A stretch of 64,000 nt of DNA from Aporrectodea caliginosa (Eukaryota; Annelida; Clitellata; Crassiclitellata; Lumbricidae): assembly GCA_020284085.1 (NCBI GenBank), contig JACEVL010000469.1, forward strand, positions 1,029,501 through 1,093,500. The letters are read 5' to 3'. Positions 1 through 63,673 of the stretch are shown here, piece by piece. The translations under genes were made by a program, and so were the position numbers. Under the pieces are notes generated by a model, which ran no database searches, was not told where the DNA came from, and saw nothing but the letters and a program-made list of their open reading frames with translations. The stretch's first letter is position 1, and every line of letters starts with the position of its first letter.

Positions 1-250
1 TCAATCAGCTTACCTACTAGCTAGTCAGTCGGTCGCTCAGTCAGTCGGTGAGCGAGTGAACCAGTAAGTCAGTCAGTCATTCAGTCAGTCAGTCGGTCGG
101 TCGGTCAGTTAATATATATATATATATATATTTGTATACTTATATGCATATAAATGTATGCGTAGTAGTGGCAGTGCAGTGCAGTCGGTCAGTCAGTCAG
201 TCAGTCAGTTGACCCCATATATTATTTTGTATACTTATATGCATATAATG
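1..250. repeat. CAGT-type tetranucleotide repeats and a duplicated segment
   Basis: Imperfect (CAGT)n and (CGGT)n at 24-110 and 178-210, a TA run at 112-131, and a segment of about 45 bp (from ttgtatacttatatgcat) present twice, near 132 and 227. Confidence 0.8.
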
Positions 251-2159
251 TATGTGTAGTAGTGGCAGTACGTAGCATATTGCAAGCGTGTGTGCAACTG
301 TGTGGAATCGAGAGCTCCCTGTTCTGAGATGCAGGATGCGTTTTGTGCTGAGCGCTGGACTGGAATTGCTTGACGCGTGAAGGGGAAATCGCCGATTCGA
401 ACGTGTTGCTCAGCAGGAGCGACTTTCAGCTAGAGGAGTCCTCATATATGTAGCACTAAATATATGTAGAACTAAGTGCAGCATGCAGACTAATATTATC
501 GAGGCCGTGTAGGTGACCGATGCAGTTCGTGCTAATTCTACCAGAAATTATATGTAGACCGTGACAAGGTATTTAGATCCTTTATCGCCAGAATCCACCA
601 GCCAGAAAACATCTTCTCGTGTATGAGTCGCACGATACAACAATGGATTTGAATTATTCTTCCTTGAGACTTATTGAGAATATTGTATACCAACGACTGC
701 TCTTATCTCCATCTTTAAAAATGTCTCTACTGTAAGTGTATATATATAATTTTATATATATATTACATATATATTTCTATGCTTTATCGGCTGTGACTAT
801 ATGCCTTTGTGTCTAGTAGCATGTCATCATTCACCAGCTCTTTGTTCTTTAAAACATCTGACTACATGACCGACCCAGGAATCTTATGCTGATCCACACG
901 AAAGAAATGAGTCTGTGAGAATTCGTGACACTGTGACTGGCCATATCTATTCGTCTACTCCAGGTATACAAGACTTTGATGCATCGCCTGGGAAGACTGG
1001 GGCGAGAAGCAAAGGGCATTTACTTCGCCCATCAGAGGACGCTTGACTGGGTAGAGAGTGGAGCGGTGGTCGCAAGGCCATTTAGGCAGAGATTAGAACA
1101 TCTGGAGACCTACCTTCCGGCAACCCATTTACGGATGATCGTTAAATTTGACATCTGCTTCATGCTGCACAGCTCCAACTGTAAAATGTGCGACCTTCTC
1201 TCCAATGCAGTCCATCAAGGTTTCGGCTTTGTGAACACTCAGTCCTTATTTATTAAGCTGACGACCTAATCCAGTAACGTGTAAGGCGCTTGTGTCTACC
1301 GTCTAAACATCAGCCATTAATATGCCAATGGCAAATGGTGCACTCGCCAATGGCAGTTCTAACGTGTTGTTTGGAAAATAATAATCTTTCGAGTCTTTAA
1401 TCTAGTCGAATCTGATACGAAATAATACAATTCAGTCCGTTTTGTCTAATGTAGTCCAATCCAATCTAATCTAATCTTAAAACTCGTAATGCACAAGATA
1501 CCAATCGACAGACGCTTACTGTTTACTGCATGCTCACGTCAGAAGAAACGACGCTATTTGTACCAGAGGCAGTGACGATAAAACTACTTTCAAAAAGTCG
1601 TTACGCATCAGTATAGTTGACTGGACAGCCTGTTAGGCGGTGTGTGTGTGTGTGTGTGGGGGGCTTTTCAAAAAAGGACAGTGTGTGCTGAACGCTGCAA
1701 CCAGGTTCATCGCAGAGGCGCAAACGTTCGACCATATTTACCTCTGTACTGCACGATCTGCATGCGCTGATTGCCCGTTTCTAGAGGATCGCCTTCAAAG
1801 TGGCAATACTGGACTGCAGTGTCTACTTGGAATGGCGCAACTATACTTACCTAAAAGACTGCATGCCATGCATCTTCAGTTCCTGGTAGGTCTCTACAAC
1901 TTTCAGCAAAGATCTACGGCTTACTGTGGTCCGCAAAAGTCAATGTGACGCGCACATGAACATTCGATACATCATCGATAAAAAATTGTTGGGAATGCGA
2001 TGCCATCAAATTCTGTGCTCCAGAACTTTCTATCGAAGTTTGCGGAAAAATTATTGAAGTTCATTTCAGTTTATGTCATATGACTAGGCCGAGCTGCTGC
2101 TAGTTCGGCTATCACATTCCTTCGCAATTCTCACGTCTGCTCGATTTTCTTCATATATG
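251..2159. other. Non-coding stretch, no gene recognised
   Basis: Only short ORFs with no recognisable domain. Minor items are a TATA-rich patch near 738-775, a (TAATC)n-like patch near 1440-1475 of the kind that ends LINE copies, and a (GT)9 run near 1640. Confidence 0.6.
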
Positions 2160-2830
2160 AATTTCTCTTATCCTGTCTTTCTATTTCAAATTTGTCCAGC
2201 TATTTTCCTTCTTTCTGCTATTCTTTTCTTCTTCCTGCCTCTTTTCTTTCTTCCTCTCTAACGTTTTCTTTTCGTATTTCCATATTCTTTTTCCAGTTAT
2301 TGTTCTCCTTTGCTATTGCTTTGTTTTCTTCCTTGACCTTTTTATTTGCTTTAGTTTAATTTATTTCTTTTTTTCTGTTTTATTAATTTGTTCCTATTCA
2401 TCATGGTTTCTTTTTATATTCTTTCTTCCCCTCTCTCCATCCTGTTTTCATCTCTTAGTACTTTATCGTTCTTTCCTTCTTTTCACATTGCTGTTCTCAG
2501 TTTTAGATATTTTTTATAGCTTCTTTCTTTCTGTACTCATTTTCTGTATTCGTTCTTTTGCTAGTTTTCATTTCGATATTTTTGTCCTTTTCTTTCCTTG
2601 CTCTCTATTTTCTCTTCTTTCATTTCATCTCTCCCACTTTCTGTTTAATATCATTAACTTACATTTCTTTTACTTCTCCAGCTTTCTTGTTTTCTTCTCG
2701 TGCTGGCCTCTGTCGTATTTCTGCTTGTTTTTCTGTCAAACTGTCTGTCTTTTTTTCTGTCTGTCTTTATGGGTCTCGTCTATTTCAGGCAGCATTCTCC
2801 TTTCTATACCGCGCACACACGCCATGACGT
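2160..2830. repeat. Pyrimidine-rich (T/C) strand-asymmetric tract
   Basis: About 650 bp in which the + strand is overwhelmingly T and C (tttctttc, cttcttcc blocks). The long Phe/Leu/Ser ORFs here are by-products of the composition. Confidence 0.75.
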
Positions 2831-3830
2831 GCTATTTTACCCTCTACCCTTTTCTTGTTATTTTCTTGTGTCCTGATGACATTTGTATCTTCGCACCCAC
2901 TCGCAATCATGCAAGCGCCTAGAGCTACACGTGTCAAAGACGGTGCTGCATCTGTGTGCGCGCACAAACACAACAGGCAGCAACTCGCCAACAGCTGCTT
3001 CCATTTCACTCACTCAGTCCCGAGCACACACTGAGTATGCATTCGGAGCATTTGTCTAGTATACTGTAAATGTACTCGCCGGTGTTCCCGAGTCGATTGG
3101 AACATATGTACTTGGTGCTCACTCGGTGAGAAAATGGAATGCATCCTCGGCCAGTTAGCTCGTGCTTAGACCAACAGGGCTTAGACGGACGGTGTGACAC
3201 TGACGCTGAGAGAAAAATGAGGGAATTATTGTGACATACGTCAAATTTTACAACCGGCGCGAACGTGTCCAGAGGGAAAAACGCGCGAAACCTGTTCAAC
3301 GTCTCACATTTCGCTACAGAATCTGCGCATATAAACATCGAAACTAGGTTAATACTATGACGCTCAGAGGCAGACGTGCTGTAACTAAACCTTAGAATAA
3401 ATATAGCCCACATTTAGCTTATTGCAAATATATCAAAGTAACATCTATTGTACCATGTCCTACTGCATGCCATCAGTGACTGCAGCTATACATCCCTTCG
3501 CTGCTACGATTACGATTCGGGTAGGCTACTTATTTGCATATCTGCACCGCCCACACAGCTACATGTAGGTCCAAGCAATTAGCTTATTGGCAGCACTCTA
3601 ACAAATCAAGAGGTAACAAGGTTGGGCTAGGTTCGGTTCAAGGCCAAATTTCTGCTGATTTCAACAATAACACTGCTACTTTGTATGTGGCACATGTGTT
3701 GCGTGTATCCGGTAGGTAACACTATAACTTGTAGATTGTAGAAAACCTGATGGGTGCGGATTGAATGGAGAAAGGGAACTGTTACCTCATTACATTAGAC
3801 TAGTTGACATCATAATCTATAGAATGGATT
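2831..3830. other. Non-coding stretch, no gene recognised
   Basis: No credible gene. A short acgattacgatt string at about 3506 resembles the (GATTAC)n tail of L2-like LINEs seen elsewhere in the window. Confidence 0.5.
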
Positions 3831-4028
3831 AATCAATCAATCAAATCAAATCATTTTTATTGAACCATCAAATCAAGAAACAAAATACAAATTATAAGAA
3901 AAAAAAATACATGTAAGCAGAAAATCATCCAAGGATAATCATGTTGAAAACAGTTAAGAATGAAATGACAAATCATTAAGAAGATAGTCAAAAGAACAGG
4001 GTAATATGGTCAATAAGGGAGACCTAAA

Positions 4029-4042
4029 GGGACCTAGGTCCC
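4029..4042 (-). other. 3'-UTR hairpin of the LINE
   Basis: The palindrome gggacctaggtccc lies in the LINE 3' UTR, preceded on the element strand by agc. A second LINE 3' end at 23440-23652 carries agcgggacttcagtccc at the matching place, with a changed but still paired stem. Confidence 0.6.
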
Positions 4043-4439
4043 GCTAAGAAGGTCCCCACTTTCAATATTAGAAGAAAATGGCCAGTTCCCAAAAAACAAA
4101 TTACAAGGCAGTGGTGAGTACCATAGCAGATCAGTTCACAACAGGTAAACAAAAGACAGTAAAATTGATCTTCACTGTTCAGTTAAGCAGTACTTTTTTA
4201 AACAACATATTAATATAATAATTGCAGTATAAGTAAAGACAGCAAATAAGGATTACATATAAAGAGTAATATAGAGAAAGTAAAGGAGGAGAGAAAAAGA
4301 AGAGAAGTAACTCAGGAGAACGAAACGAAAACAAAGAACAAAAAACAAAAAATAATAGCTAGAAACACATATGGAATAGGTTAAAAATGTAAGAAGATCA
4401 AAGGACCACGGCAGTATCTGTACATCAAACATGCAAGAG

Positions 4440-7400
4440 TTAAGATCCATTAGACAGAAGATGTTCCCGGAGTTTCCTTTTAAATGCAGTGAGGTGAGGA
4501 ATATATCTTAAGGAGGGAGAAAGACTATTCCAAAGTCTGGGACCCCATATAACTAGTGAGAATTTGCGTATGTTGGTGCGTGAGAAGTCAACGAGATACT
4601 TATTCCCTTTATTCCGTGTATAGTGCGGGTGCTGATCAGAAATATATTTAAAGTAGTTACAGAATGCATTTGGGAGCTGATTGTGAGTATATCGGTGCAT
4701 GAATTCACCCACTTGATAAATATTAATTTGTGCAATTTTCAAAATTCCCAAGTCTTGAAATAGTGCAGAGGTGTGAGAATTGAAAGGGGCCCTGGCCAGG
4801 ACTCGAACAATACGCTTTTGAAGTATAAGAAGCCTCTTTAATTTGGTTTTATAATTGGATGCCCATACTAAATTACCATAAGACAGATAAGGATACACAA
4901 GGGAGTAGTAAAGGCTCAATAAAATTTTATTTGGTAAATGTGCCGAGATGCGTGTAATAACCCCTATAGATTTAGCTACTTTAGCAGAGATGTGGGTAAG
5001 GTGTTCCGACCATCCAACGTGTTGGTCAATAAAGACCCCCAGAAACTTAACAGAAGCTACTCTGGGTACTTTCATATTATCAATTAAGATAGTTTCATCG
5101 GATTGCAGGATTAGTTTACGATTTGATGAGAACAATATATAGTTAGATTTACCTATGTTAAGGGACATTTTATTCGCTTTAAACCAGTCAGAAATCAGTT
5201 TTAGTTCTTCATTTATCACACCTATTGTGTGCTGGTAGGAGGAAGTGGAGATGAACAAGTTCGTATCATCAGCAAAAAGAACAAAGTGTAAAAGAGAAGA
5301 TGAGTTGGGGAGGTCATTAATATATATGAGGAAGAGAAGAGGCCCAAGAATACTTCCTTGAGGGACTCCGAATCTCATGGTACCAAAGTCCGAGAAAATC
5401 AGATTACATTTAACTTGATGATAACGGGAGGACAGATAGTTTTTAAACCAGAGGAGGGGAGTTCCACGTATTCCATAGTTTTCTAACTTTTTTAGTAAAA
5501 TTTCATGATCTACAGTGTCGAAGGCCTTGCTCAGGTCTAAAAATATTCCTATAGAAAGTTTTTTACTGTCAATGGCCTCTGTAATTTTATTATGAATATC
5601 AATGAGTGACATTACTGTGGAGTGACCTGACCTGAAACCATGTTGCAAAGGGTATAGTAAGTTCATTTTTTCAATATAGTTATATAATCTAGAGTAGACT
5701 GTTTTTTCTAGAAGTTTGGCAAAGTACGATATGACCGAGATAGGCCTGTAGTTAGTCAAGTCCTTCCTATTGCCTTGTTTGAAGATAGGAGAAATTATGG
5801 ACTTCTTCATGTCAGTAGGGACAATTCCTGTAGATAAAGAACAGTTAATTATGGCAGCCAGTGGAGTAGCTATATAGCATATAGATGGACCAACTATAGT
5901 AGGGTCTAGACCATCTGGCCCAGAACTGTGGGTTAGTTTAATAGAGCCATTGAGCTGTGATAACTCCTCAGGCGAAGTAGGGTAAAAGGCAAAGGAATTG
6001 AGAAGGGATGGGTCAAGATAATCACTAAAAGGCCGAACTGATTTTGGAATTTTATCCGAGAGATTTTTAGCAATAGAAGAAAAGTATGCATTGAATTTTT
6101 CAGCCATTTCCACATCATCTGTAATTTTATGATTACCAATTACTAGCTCCTCAATACGGGTAGCATGGTCCTTATTATCAATAAGAGATTTAATGAGCTG
6201 CCACGTCTTTTTTAGATCATTGGAGTATCTCGCAAACTCAGTTGCATAATAATCTTTTTTTGCTTTCAATTTGATCAGTTTAAATTTATTTCTATATTTG
6301 ATAAACTGGTTTTTGTTACGTTCATTTGGGTTTTTTAAGTATTTTTTATACAGGTTGTTCTTTTTTTTGCAGGAAACAAAAAGACCACTCGTCATCCATG
6401 GATTGACTGGATTATGTTTTTTATTCCCGTCTCTTTCAATTAGTGGAAAAGCTGAATTATATGCATCACTATATTTTCTAATAAAAGCTGCATAAGCCCC
6501 ACAAGGGTCTTGTTCATCACATAATTTCGATATAGGAGAAAAGTCAATGTTCATTAGCAAGTTATAGAAGGAATTTATCTTATCATGGCTTATCAGTCGC
6601 TTAGTAACCCGAAATCTCTTAAGATCAGGAGTGGGATTTATATCAAGCCAGGCCAACACTGGGAGGTGATCAGAAATGTCCACCACAATTATAGCAGAGT
6701 GAGTGGAGAAAGATCCAATATTAGTTAAGATGTTATCAATTAACGAGAAGCTGGTTGAGGTTATTCTTGTGGGTCTAAGAACAGTTGGCAAAAAATGATG
6801 AGATGAGATCATATCATAGTAATTACCGGTCATGGGGTGGTCACTGTGTTTGAGAAGATCAATATTAAAGTCCCCTGCAATCATGACATCCTTCCCGGGT
6901 TTGTTTACAATATGTAGTAGTTGGTCAAATTCATTGTTAAACTCCAGGAGGGGTTTACCGGGAGGTCTGTAGATCACCCCCACAATAAAATTACTACCTT
7001 TATTCAAAGGGATGTTAATAAATAAGCCTTCATATGAGTCATGCCTAAGATTTAGATCTGATAATTGAGGGTGATCAGTGACAGGGATTTCATTTTTTAT
7101 GATGAGGCCCACCCCCTCCTGGTCCTGTCTTTCTAGACTTATGCACGAATTTATATCCCGGAAATATCATAGAGTCAAACTGACTGTCGTTGAGCCAAGT
7201 TTCTGTTACAGCTAACACAGAGGGTTGAATTTCTTCAAGAAGGAGTCTTACATCATCTTCTTTGTGGTATAGGCTTCTACAATTGAGGTGAAGCAAGGAG
7301 AAGGGAGTGGTGGAGACCCCAGAGCCCATAATTGACAACACCTGGTGTGGAGTAATGTATCCATGATCAACTGGTTTATTAATGTAATAATTATCATCTG

Positions 7401-7731
7401 GGTCAATATCTGGGTTATTAATCAAGGGTCTATTGGCTTGAGTCTCAAGGGGTAATGCAAGAGTGGGCAGGTTGTCCCATTGGGGAACAGGTTTCTGGAT
7501 TGGTAGATGTAATGGGATATGGTCCAAGAGTTCAAGTGGTAACTCATCATTTCCAATTTTAGCAAATGGTAAATTCAGCATTAAACACCGCTCACATACC
7601 CAGTGGAGTGACTGAATATGGGGAACATCACCTAATTGACACTGCCGTGATCCACAAGTAGAACAAAAAATAACAAAAGCATTCTTAACTAAAGAGGCAG
7701 ATGAGACCCCACAGGGCAACGTCAATGACAT
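4440..7731 (-). pseudogene. LINE ORF2: zinc finger, AP endonuclease, reverse transcriptase; one frameshift
   Basis: ORF2 makes the enzyme for target-primed reverse transcription. The N-terminal piece (7731-7090, 213 aa) has a PHD/RING-like cysteine pattern, CSTCGS and HWVCERC, then the start of an endonuclease (LHLNCRSLYHK, AVTETWL). The second piece (7112-4440, 890 aa) continues the endonuclease (GVIYRPP, AGDFNIDLL, SDHLPV). The reverse transcriptase follows with LSKAFDTVDHEILL, GVPQGSILGPLLFLIYIND and the catalytic FADD (codons near 5262-5276), then a C-terminal region ending in WNSLSPSLRYIPH. The pieces overlap in a G-run (element strand, about 7105-7115) where one base puts GPGGG into the wrong frame, so the copy cannot make a full ORF2. 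A TAG just upstream in frame fixes the start at 7731. A sequencing error in the homopolymer is the alternative explanation. Confidence 0.9.
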
Positions 7732-8994
7732 TGGACCTGTGTGCAGAACGGTCGGTGGCTAGCCAAAGTGACAATCATCTAAATATGTTAAAGGAGCATA
7801 AGAATTCAGATAATCAAATACCGCACCGGTCAAAAATTAAAGGTCAGATTAATTGCACTGAGACACATCTAAGTATTAAGTTGAGTCTGCACATCTAGAG
7901 GATAATCAAAAAGTTAAGTTATAGTATAAAATAATCAAAAAGTTGAGTTGTAGTATTACACTTGCGTGGGCAGCAGGCCCACATACAATAACGGAGACGG
8001 AATTGTACAAATTACTCAGAATGTAAACTCAACTATCCCAGATTGTCAAAGGAGCAATTAGTTAAAGCAAATGCAACATTAAAGCAGTGTTCAACATATT
8101 GATTGCACAGGATATAGCACGTCAAGTGAACAACATAAACATCAGAACCAATGAACTCAGCCGAGTAAGAAGAATTAAGGACAACGGTGCACTGGTAGCC
8201 GAGTCAACAAAAGGTGACAGCTAGTTCACAATAAGAGAAACTATAAGACAAACACATGCTCCTGCCAACCCAAAAGGAACACATCACAAGAACCAAAACG
8301 AGGTGACCGGATATCTGTTCGATCTAACGAAAACTAGGTAAATCCTAACATTTAATATGTTAAAGTCTTTTAAACGTTCATATCCCACAAGACTTTACCA
8401 GTCATTATCAGACCTTTACTACTCTACCAACACATTATCAAATCTTTAGATAGAAGCAGGTAGTAGTCAACGTTCAACCTGGAAGATCTAAACTAACAAA
8501 ATGAGGTTAATTGTTCTTTACCAACACATTATCAAACCTTTAGACAAGTGGGCTACATGATTGAACCTTTAGACAAGTGGGCTACAACGTTCCAGCCTAG
8601 AAAATCTAAATTGACAAAATGAGGTTTATTGTTCTTAATACAAAACTGTTATCATAAACTTCAAACTACCTTAATCTAGCTCCACAGTGAACCATAGAAC
8701 AGTGATGGTAAGGCATAAGTCTCAAACTATGAGTGCTAAACAGAAATCATGTGGTGAGCAACTGCCCCAAGACTTGTACAAGTAAACAAACATGGACTAA
8801 ACTCACGTGCAACGTAAAACCAAAGATTAGATATTCCATTGAACCATAGCTCCCCTGTTCCGAGCTAGCGAAGCTGAGGTGGATCCATCCTGGAAGCGCA
8901 AGAAAATGATTTAACGTACCGCGTCAAAATGTCACCGACAGGACAGTCCAGGAGAACTCCAGACCAGAGGGACTTGAGCATAGAGAGTTAACGT
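7732..8994 (-). other. Inter-ORF region of the LINE with internal repeats
   Basis: No ORF of note in 1.26 kb. It holds a doublet at 7904-7953 (aatcaaaaagtt repeated) and two diverged copies of a block of 94-119 bp (8426-8519 and 8520-8638) that begin accaacacattatcaaa and end tgaggttaattgttctt. Inside the second copy a segment of about 25 bp (ctttagacaagtgggctac) is doubled again. Confidence 0.6.
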
Positions 8995-9789
8995 TCAGAT
9001 GAAGTTTACTAAGTTCTCTAGATCCTTCATGGTTCGGCAGAGTTTAGGTTTTTCATCGGTTGAGTTGGATTTACGTACGAAGACCAGGCCTCCCGCTGTC
9101 CACGCAGAATGAGTCTTCTTTTCGCGCACAGATTTTCTAGCTGAGGAGAATATGTGGGCATTTGCCTTGGTCAGATGTTCATTGAAGAAGATGTGTTCGG
9201 CGTTGGAGGCTGACGGAAGGAGGCGAAGCGATTTCCGTGCTTGGAACACCCGGTCTCTCATTGACCTGGACGTAAACTTAACCAGGACCGGTTGACTCCG
9301 GCCTGCTGAAGAAACCGGTAGCCGGTAAGCAGTAGTTATGTCCGAAGCGGAGATGGCAATTCCCAGCTTGTCATTACAGAGGTCTATGATGTCCGTCAGT
9401 AGATCAGGTTTGACCAGTTGGTCAGGCGCACTCTGTGAAGCGGTGGACCAGACGTTTGAGGGTAGACCGTGGATTACTAGATTGGTTAGTCTAGTCGAAT
9501 TTTCTAGACTGTCGACACGCAAGTTTAAGCCCTCGTTTACCTCCTCAAGTTTCGAAATTCTTTCAATGAGAGGTGCTGTTGCGTCGGCCACCTGTTGAGA
9601 CACTTGCTGGGATGCGAAATTCTCCAAGCTTTGTTGGACCGTTGCAATGAACTTAGCCGATAGTTTCTCGAACATTACTTCAATGGTTGTATCTAAATCC
9701 GTTCTTATGCATGTTCGAATCGCGTCAGCAACACGTACCTCACCCACCAAGTCCACGAAGTCGTCAACCTTCGAAGCTTTTCTCGCCAT
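8995..9789 (-). CDS. LINE ORF1 protein (RNA-binding chaperone type)
   Basis: 264 aa, intact. The middle (about residues 60-100) has heptad-like sequence (LIERISKLEEVNEGLNLRV) fitting a coiled coil for self-association. TNLVIHGLP (about 101-109) starts an RRM-like domain, and the C-terminal part has FFNEHLTKANAHIF, KKTHSAWTAGGLVFVRK and a final EDL-type motif (MKDLENL). This layout is that of L1/CR1-type ORF1 proteins, which coat the element RNA. It lies upstream of ORF2 on the same strand. The start ATG at 9789 follows a stretch with no longer in-frame reading. Confidence 0.85.
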   Translation of the reverse strand: MARKASKVDDFVDLVGEVRVADAIRTCIRTDLDTTIEVMFEKLSAKFIATVQQSLENFASQQVSQQVADATAPLIERISKLEEVNEGLNLRVDSLENSTRLTNLVIHGLPSNVWSTASQSAPDQLVKPDLLTDIIDLCNDKLGIAISASDITTAYRLPVSSAGRSQPVLVKFTSRSMRDRVFQARKSLRLLPSASNAEHIFFNEHLTKANAHIFSSARKSVREKKTHSAWTAGGLVFVRKSNSTDEKPKLCRTMKDLENLVNFI

Positions 9790-9928
9790 ACCATCAAATA
9801 TCCGTTTGGGTAAGAATTAACTTGTGTTAGACATCGCGGATTTATTTAACGAACAGTTTTAAGTTATTAAATCACTGATTTATCATGTCAGGTTCGGCAG
9901 CCACGTATTGTCAGTCGGCCATCTTGCA

Positions 9929-10299
9929 TAGATCTCTCTTAAGAACGCAATGAATGGATATACTTAGTCATCTAGTGTTCCTCACCTTAAATTACACAGA
10001 TGCTGTCCATGTAGACCTCTGTAAAGAATTAAAAGATAATGGATTATCTCGGCAACCCTAAAAACCTTGCATCACTCATTTTCGTTACTTCCAAGACACA
10101 GCCATTCTCATACGATTGTGTTATCACTTGAGATTTGAATTAGGTTAAAGACGACAGGTTTGGGCAAAATAAAAAGACTGATGCATGCACATGACCATTA
10201 CAAAGATAAGGCGGACAGGGCCGGTTTCGTGTGGTGGGGCCCATGGGTACCCAATATCATAGGACCCTTTTGTGCAGCAACATTTCTGTCTTTGTTGAT
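9929..10299. other. Non-coding stretch
   Basis: Nothing recognised between the LINE 5' end and the next L2-like fragment. Confidence 0.5.
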
Positions 10300-10985
10300 G
10301 CGCAGTCTTCTACAGGGACAACCATATACCTACAACTCCCTTCCCACTGTCTGGCTCCCTTCCCTCCTCTCTATCGCTGATACCATATGTTCATTCTTTT
10401 CGGATAAAATCTCATCCCTTCGCTTCACATTACAATCTCGTTTCGATACACACTCCTCTAGCACCGATTCACTTCCCACTTCCAATCCTGCTCCTCCTGC
10501 ATTCCAGTCATAGTTCCCAATTCTCCCGCCTCTGAAGCAGAAGTCCCACTCATCCTAAATTATCTTCCCAACAAGCAATGCGAATTAACTTAATCCTACA
10601 TCCCCAACTCTTTCTTAAAAGACTGCACCTCTGTTCTCGTTCCTGTAATCACCAAAATTACCAATCTCTCACTTTCTAATGGCAATTTCCCTATGGTCTT
10701 TAAGCACTCTCTCGTCTCCTCCCTTCTAAAAAAAGCAAATCTTGACAAGGAAAGCCTACCTAGCTATCGTCCCACCTCTAATCTTTCCTTTCTATCTAAA
10801 TTAACTGAACGAATTGTCCTTACTCGGCTAAACGATTACCTCTCTTCAAACTCACTCCTCAACCACACCAATCTGGCTTCACTAAACGCCATTCCACAGA
10901 AACTCTACCTGCCTCTGTAGCCTAAACTAAAATGGTATCTGCTGTCAGCCACCAGGTAGTCTCCTGCCTCTGTCTCCAAATGTGT
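10300..10985 (+). pseudogene. L2-like LINE reverse-transcriptase fragment
   Basis: Several reading frames together give a decayed RT N-terminal half: FFSDKISSLRFTLQS, FLKDCTSVLVPVITKITNLSL (approximate, across a stop), FKHSLVSSLLKKANLD, LPSYRPTSNLSFLSKL, and in a shifted frame HQSGFTKRHSTET. These match the order of L2-clade motifs. At least three frameshifts or stops; the catalytic motifs are missing. Confidence 0.8.
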
Positions 10986-11600
10986 TAAAGGCAATATTAG
11001 TAACCATGTTTTTAAATTTATGTAGATGAAAATAAAACGGGAAAATCATATTGCTTATAAAGTGCTTTCTATAATATTAATACATGTAGGCATTAAATAA
11101 TTTCTCAAATACAAAACAGAAGTATAAGCTTTAAACTTCATATCTAGGTTTTCAAAGACGTCACTGATACAGACGAACAAGGAATAAAAAAAATGGCTAT
11201 AAGAGGGACAGTTATAGGCCTACAAACTAAAAACAGATGCATGTATAGCTTGAGACAGTTAATTAGCTCAGTTCGGCCAACAGCTAGGTCTAAATCTGAG
11301 TAGGCTCAATAGCGACATTGTGCACTCTTCTATAGGCAAAGCCACCAACTGATTAAAATCCAATTGGCGTAGAATATCACTCTCTATGCTCAACACTGCA
11401 AGCTGGCTAAGTTTCTCATTCGTCATACTTGTGCGAAGCCTGTTCTTAATTAGGCCTATCCTAAACTCATTGGGAGGGGGTTTAGGTTCAGGGTTTACAC
11501 TCCGGCGGAGATGGTACGAATAAATGTTCTCTATTGTCTAAGGTCATTTGTCACGTAGTCCAAGTAATGTTATGTTCTCTTAAATTTATATTGTCTATAC
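10986..11600. other. Non-coding stretch
   Basis: AT-rich; no gene or repeat family recognised. Confidence 0.5.
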
Positions 11601-11601
11601 T

Positions 11602-11850
11602 CTATACAGCATAGTCTTGGTCTGCCTTTGTTTCTTTTTCCTTCGAATCTTGCATGCAGTTCATTGTGTGTGATCTTTTTCCTTTGAATCTTGCATGTAG
11701 TGCATTGTGTGGGATCTTTTTCCTTAGAATCTTGCATGTAGTGCATTGTGTGGAATCTTTTTCCTTTGAATCTTGCATGTAGTGCATTGTGTGGGATCTT
11801 TTTCCTTTGAATCTTGCATGCAGTGCATTGTGTGGAATTCGATCAACTTG
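11602..11850 (-). repeat. 41-bp tandem array derived from an RTE-like ORF
   Basis: About five copies of a 41-bp unit (gaatcttgcatgtagtgcat... on the + strand). On the minus strand the unit encodes MQDSKEK, matching IQDSKEKE in the RTE-like fragment at 30311-30400. The 41-bp period shifts frame at every copy, so the array is not coding. Confidence 0.8.
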
Positions 11851-12145
11851 CATTCAACTTGCGCAGCTTTATCTCAACTTGCACAGCACCGAAAATTGAA
11901 ACATTTTCTCACGTTAACCGTAACTGTTCATTACAGGCTTCTTCGCTTTATTCGTGTGGCATCCTCCTTGATAAAACGATTATCCACGAGCATTTAAAGA
12001 ACAACAACAGTACCACCAGACACAGCATCCAACCAGAGAATCTGACTGGAAATACATTAGTTGACCAATTCTGTGGTCTTCTTCTTCGCAGCCGAAGTCC
12101 CTTCTGAAGAAGAAGAGGTTCGGCGCTTGACATCCGTCGTTCCAG
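11851..12145 (+). other. Sequence upstream of the channel start codon
   Basis: Expected to hold 5' UTR of the channel gene or the end of an upstream intron. Two possible 3' splice sites are visible (ttcttcttcgcag at about 12092 and tcgttccag at 12145). No TATA box or other promoter signal can be assigned. Confidence 0.35.

Positions 12146-63673
<51,528 letters not shown>

Larger units (their letters stand above)
3831..9928 (-). mobile_element. Near full-length non-LTR retrotransposon (CR1/Jockey-like)
   Basis: On the minus strand the element runs from a 5' end near 9928 (starting gcaagatggccgactgac, a style common at LINE 5' ends) through ORF1 (9789-8995), a 1.26-kb inter-ORF region and ORF2 (7731-4440). 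A 3' UTR follows, ending caataaaaatg and then a TTGA/TTTGA repeat tail at 3831-3860. ORF1 is intact and ORF2 has a single visible frameshift, so the copy is young. The assignment to the CR1/Jockey group rests on the RT motifs and the short-repeat tail; the exact clade is not settled. Target duplications were not found by eye. Confidence 0.85.

Noticed and set aside
976..1269. 97-codon ORF (MMHRLGRLGREAKGIYF...)
   Set aside because: No family recognised, no splice structure or neighbours to support it; could be chance.
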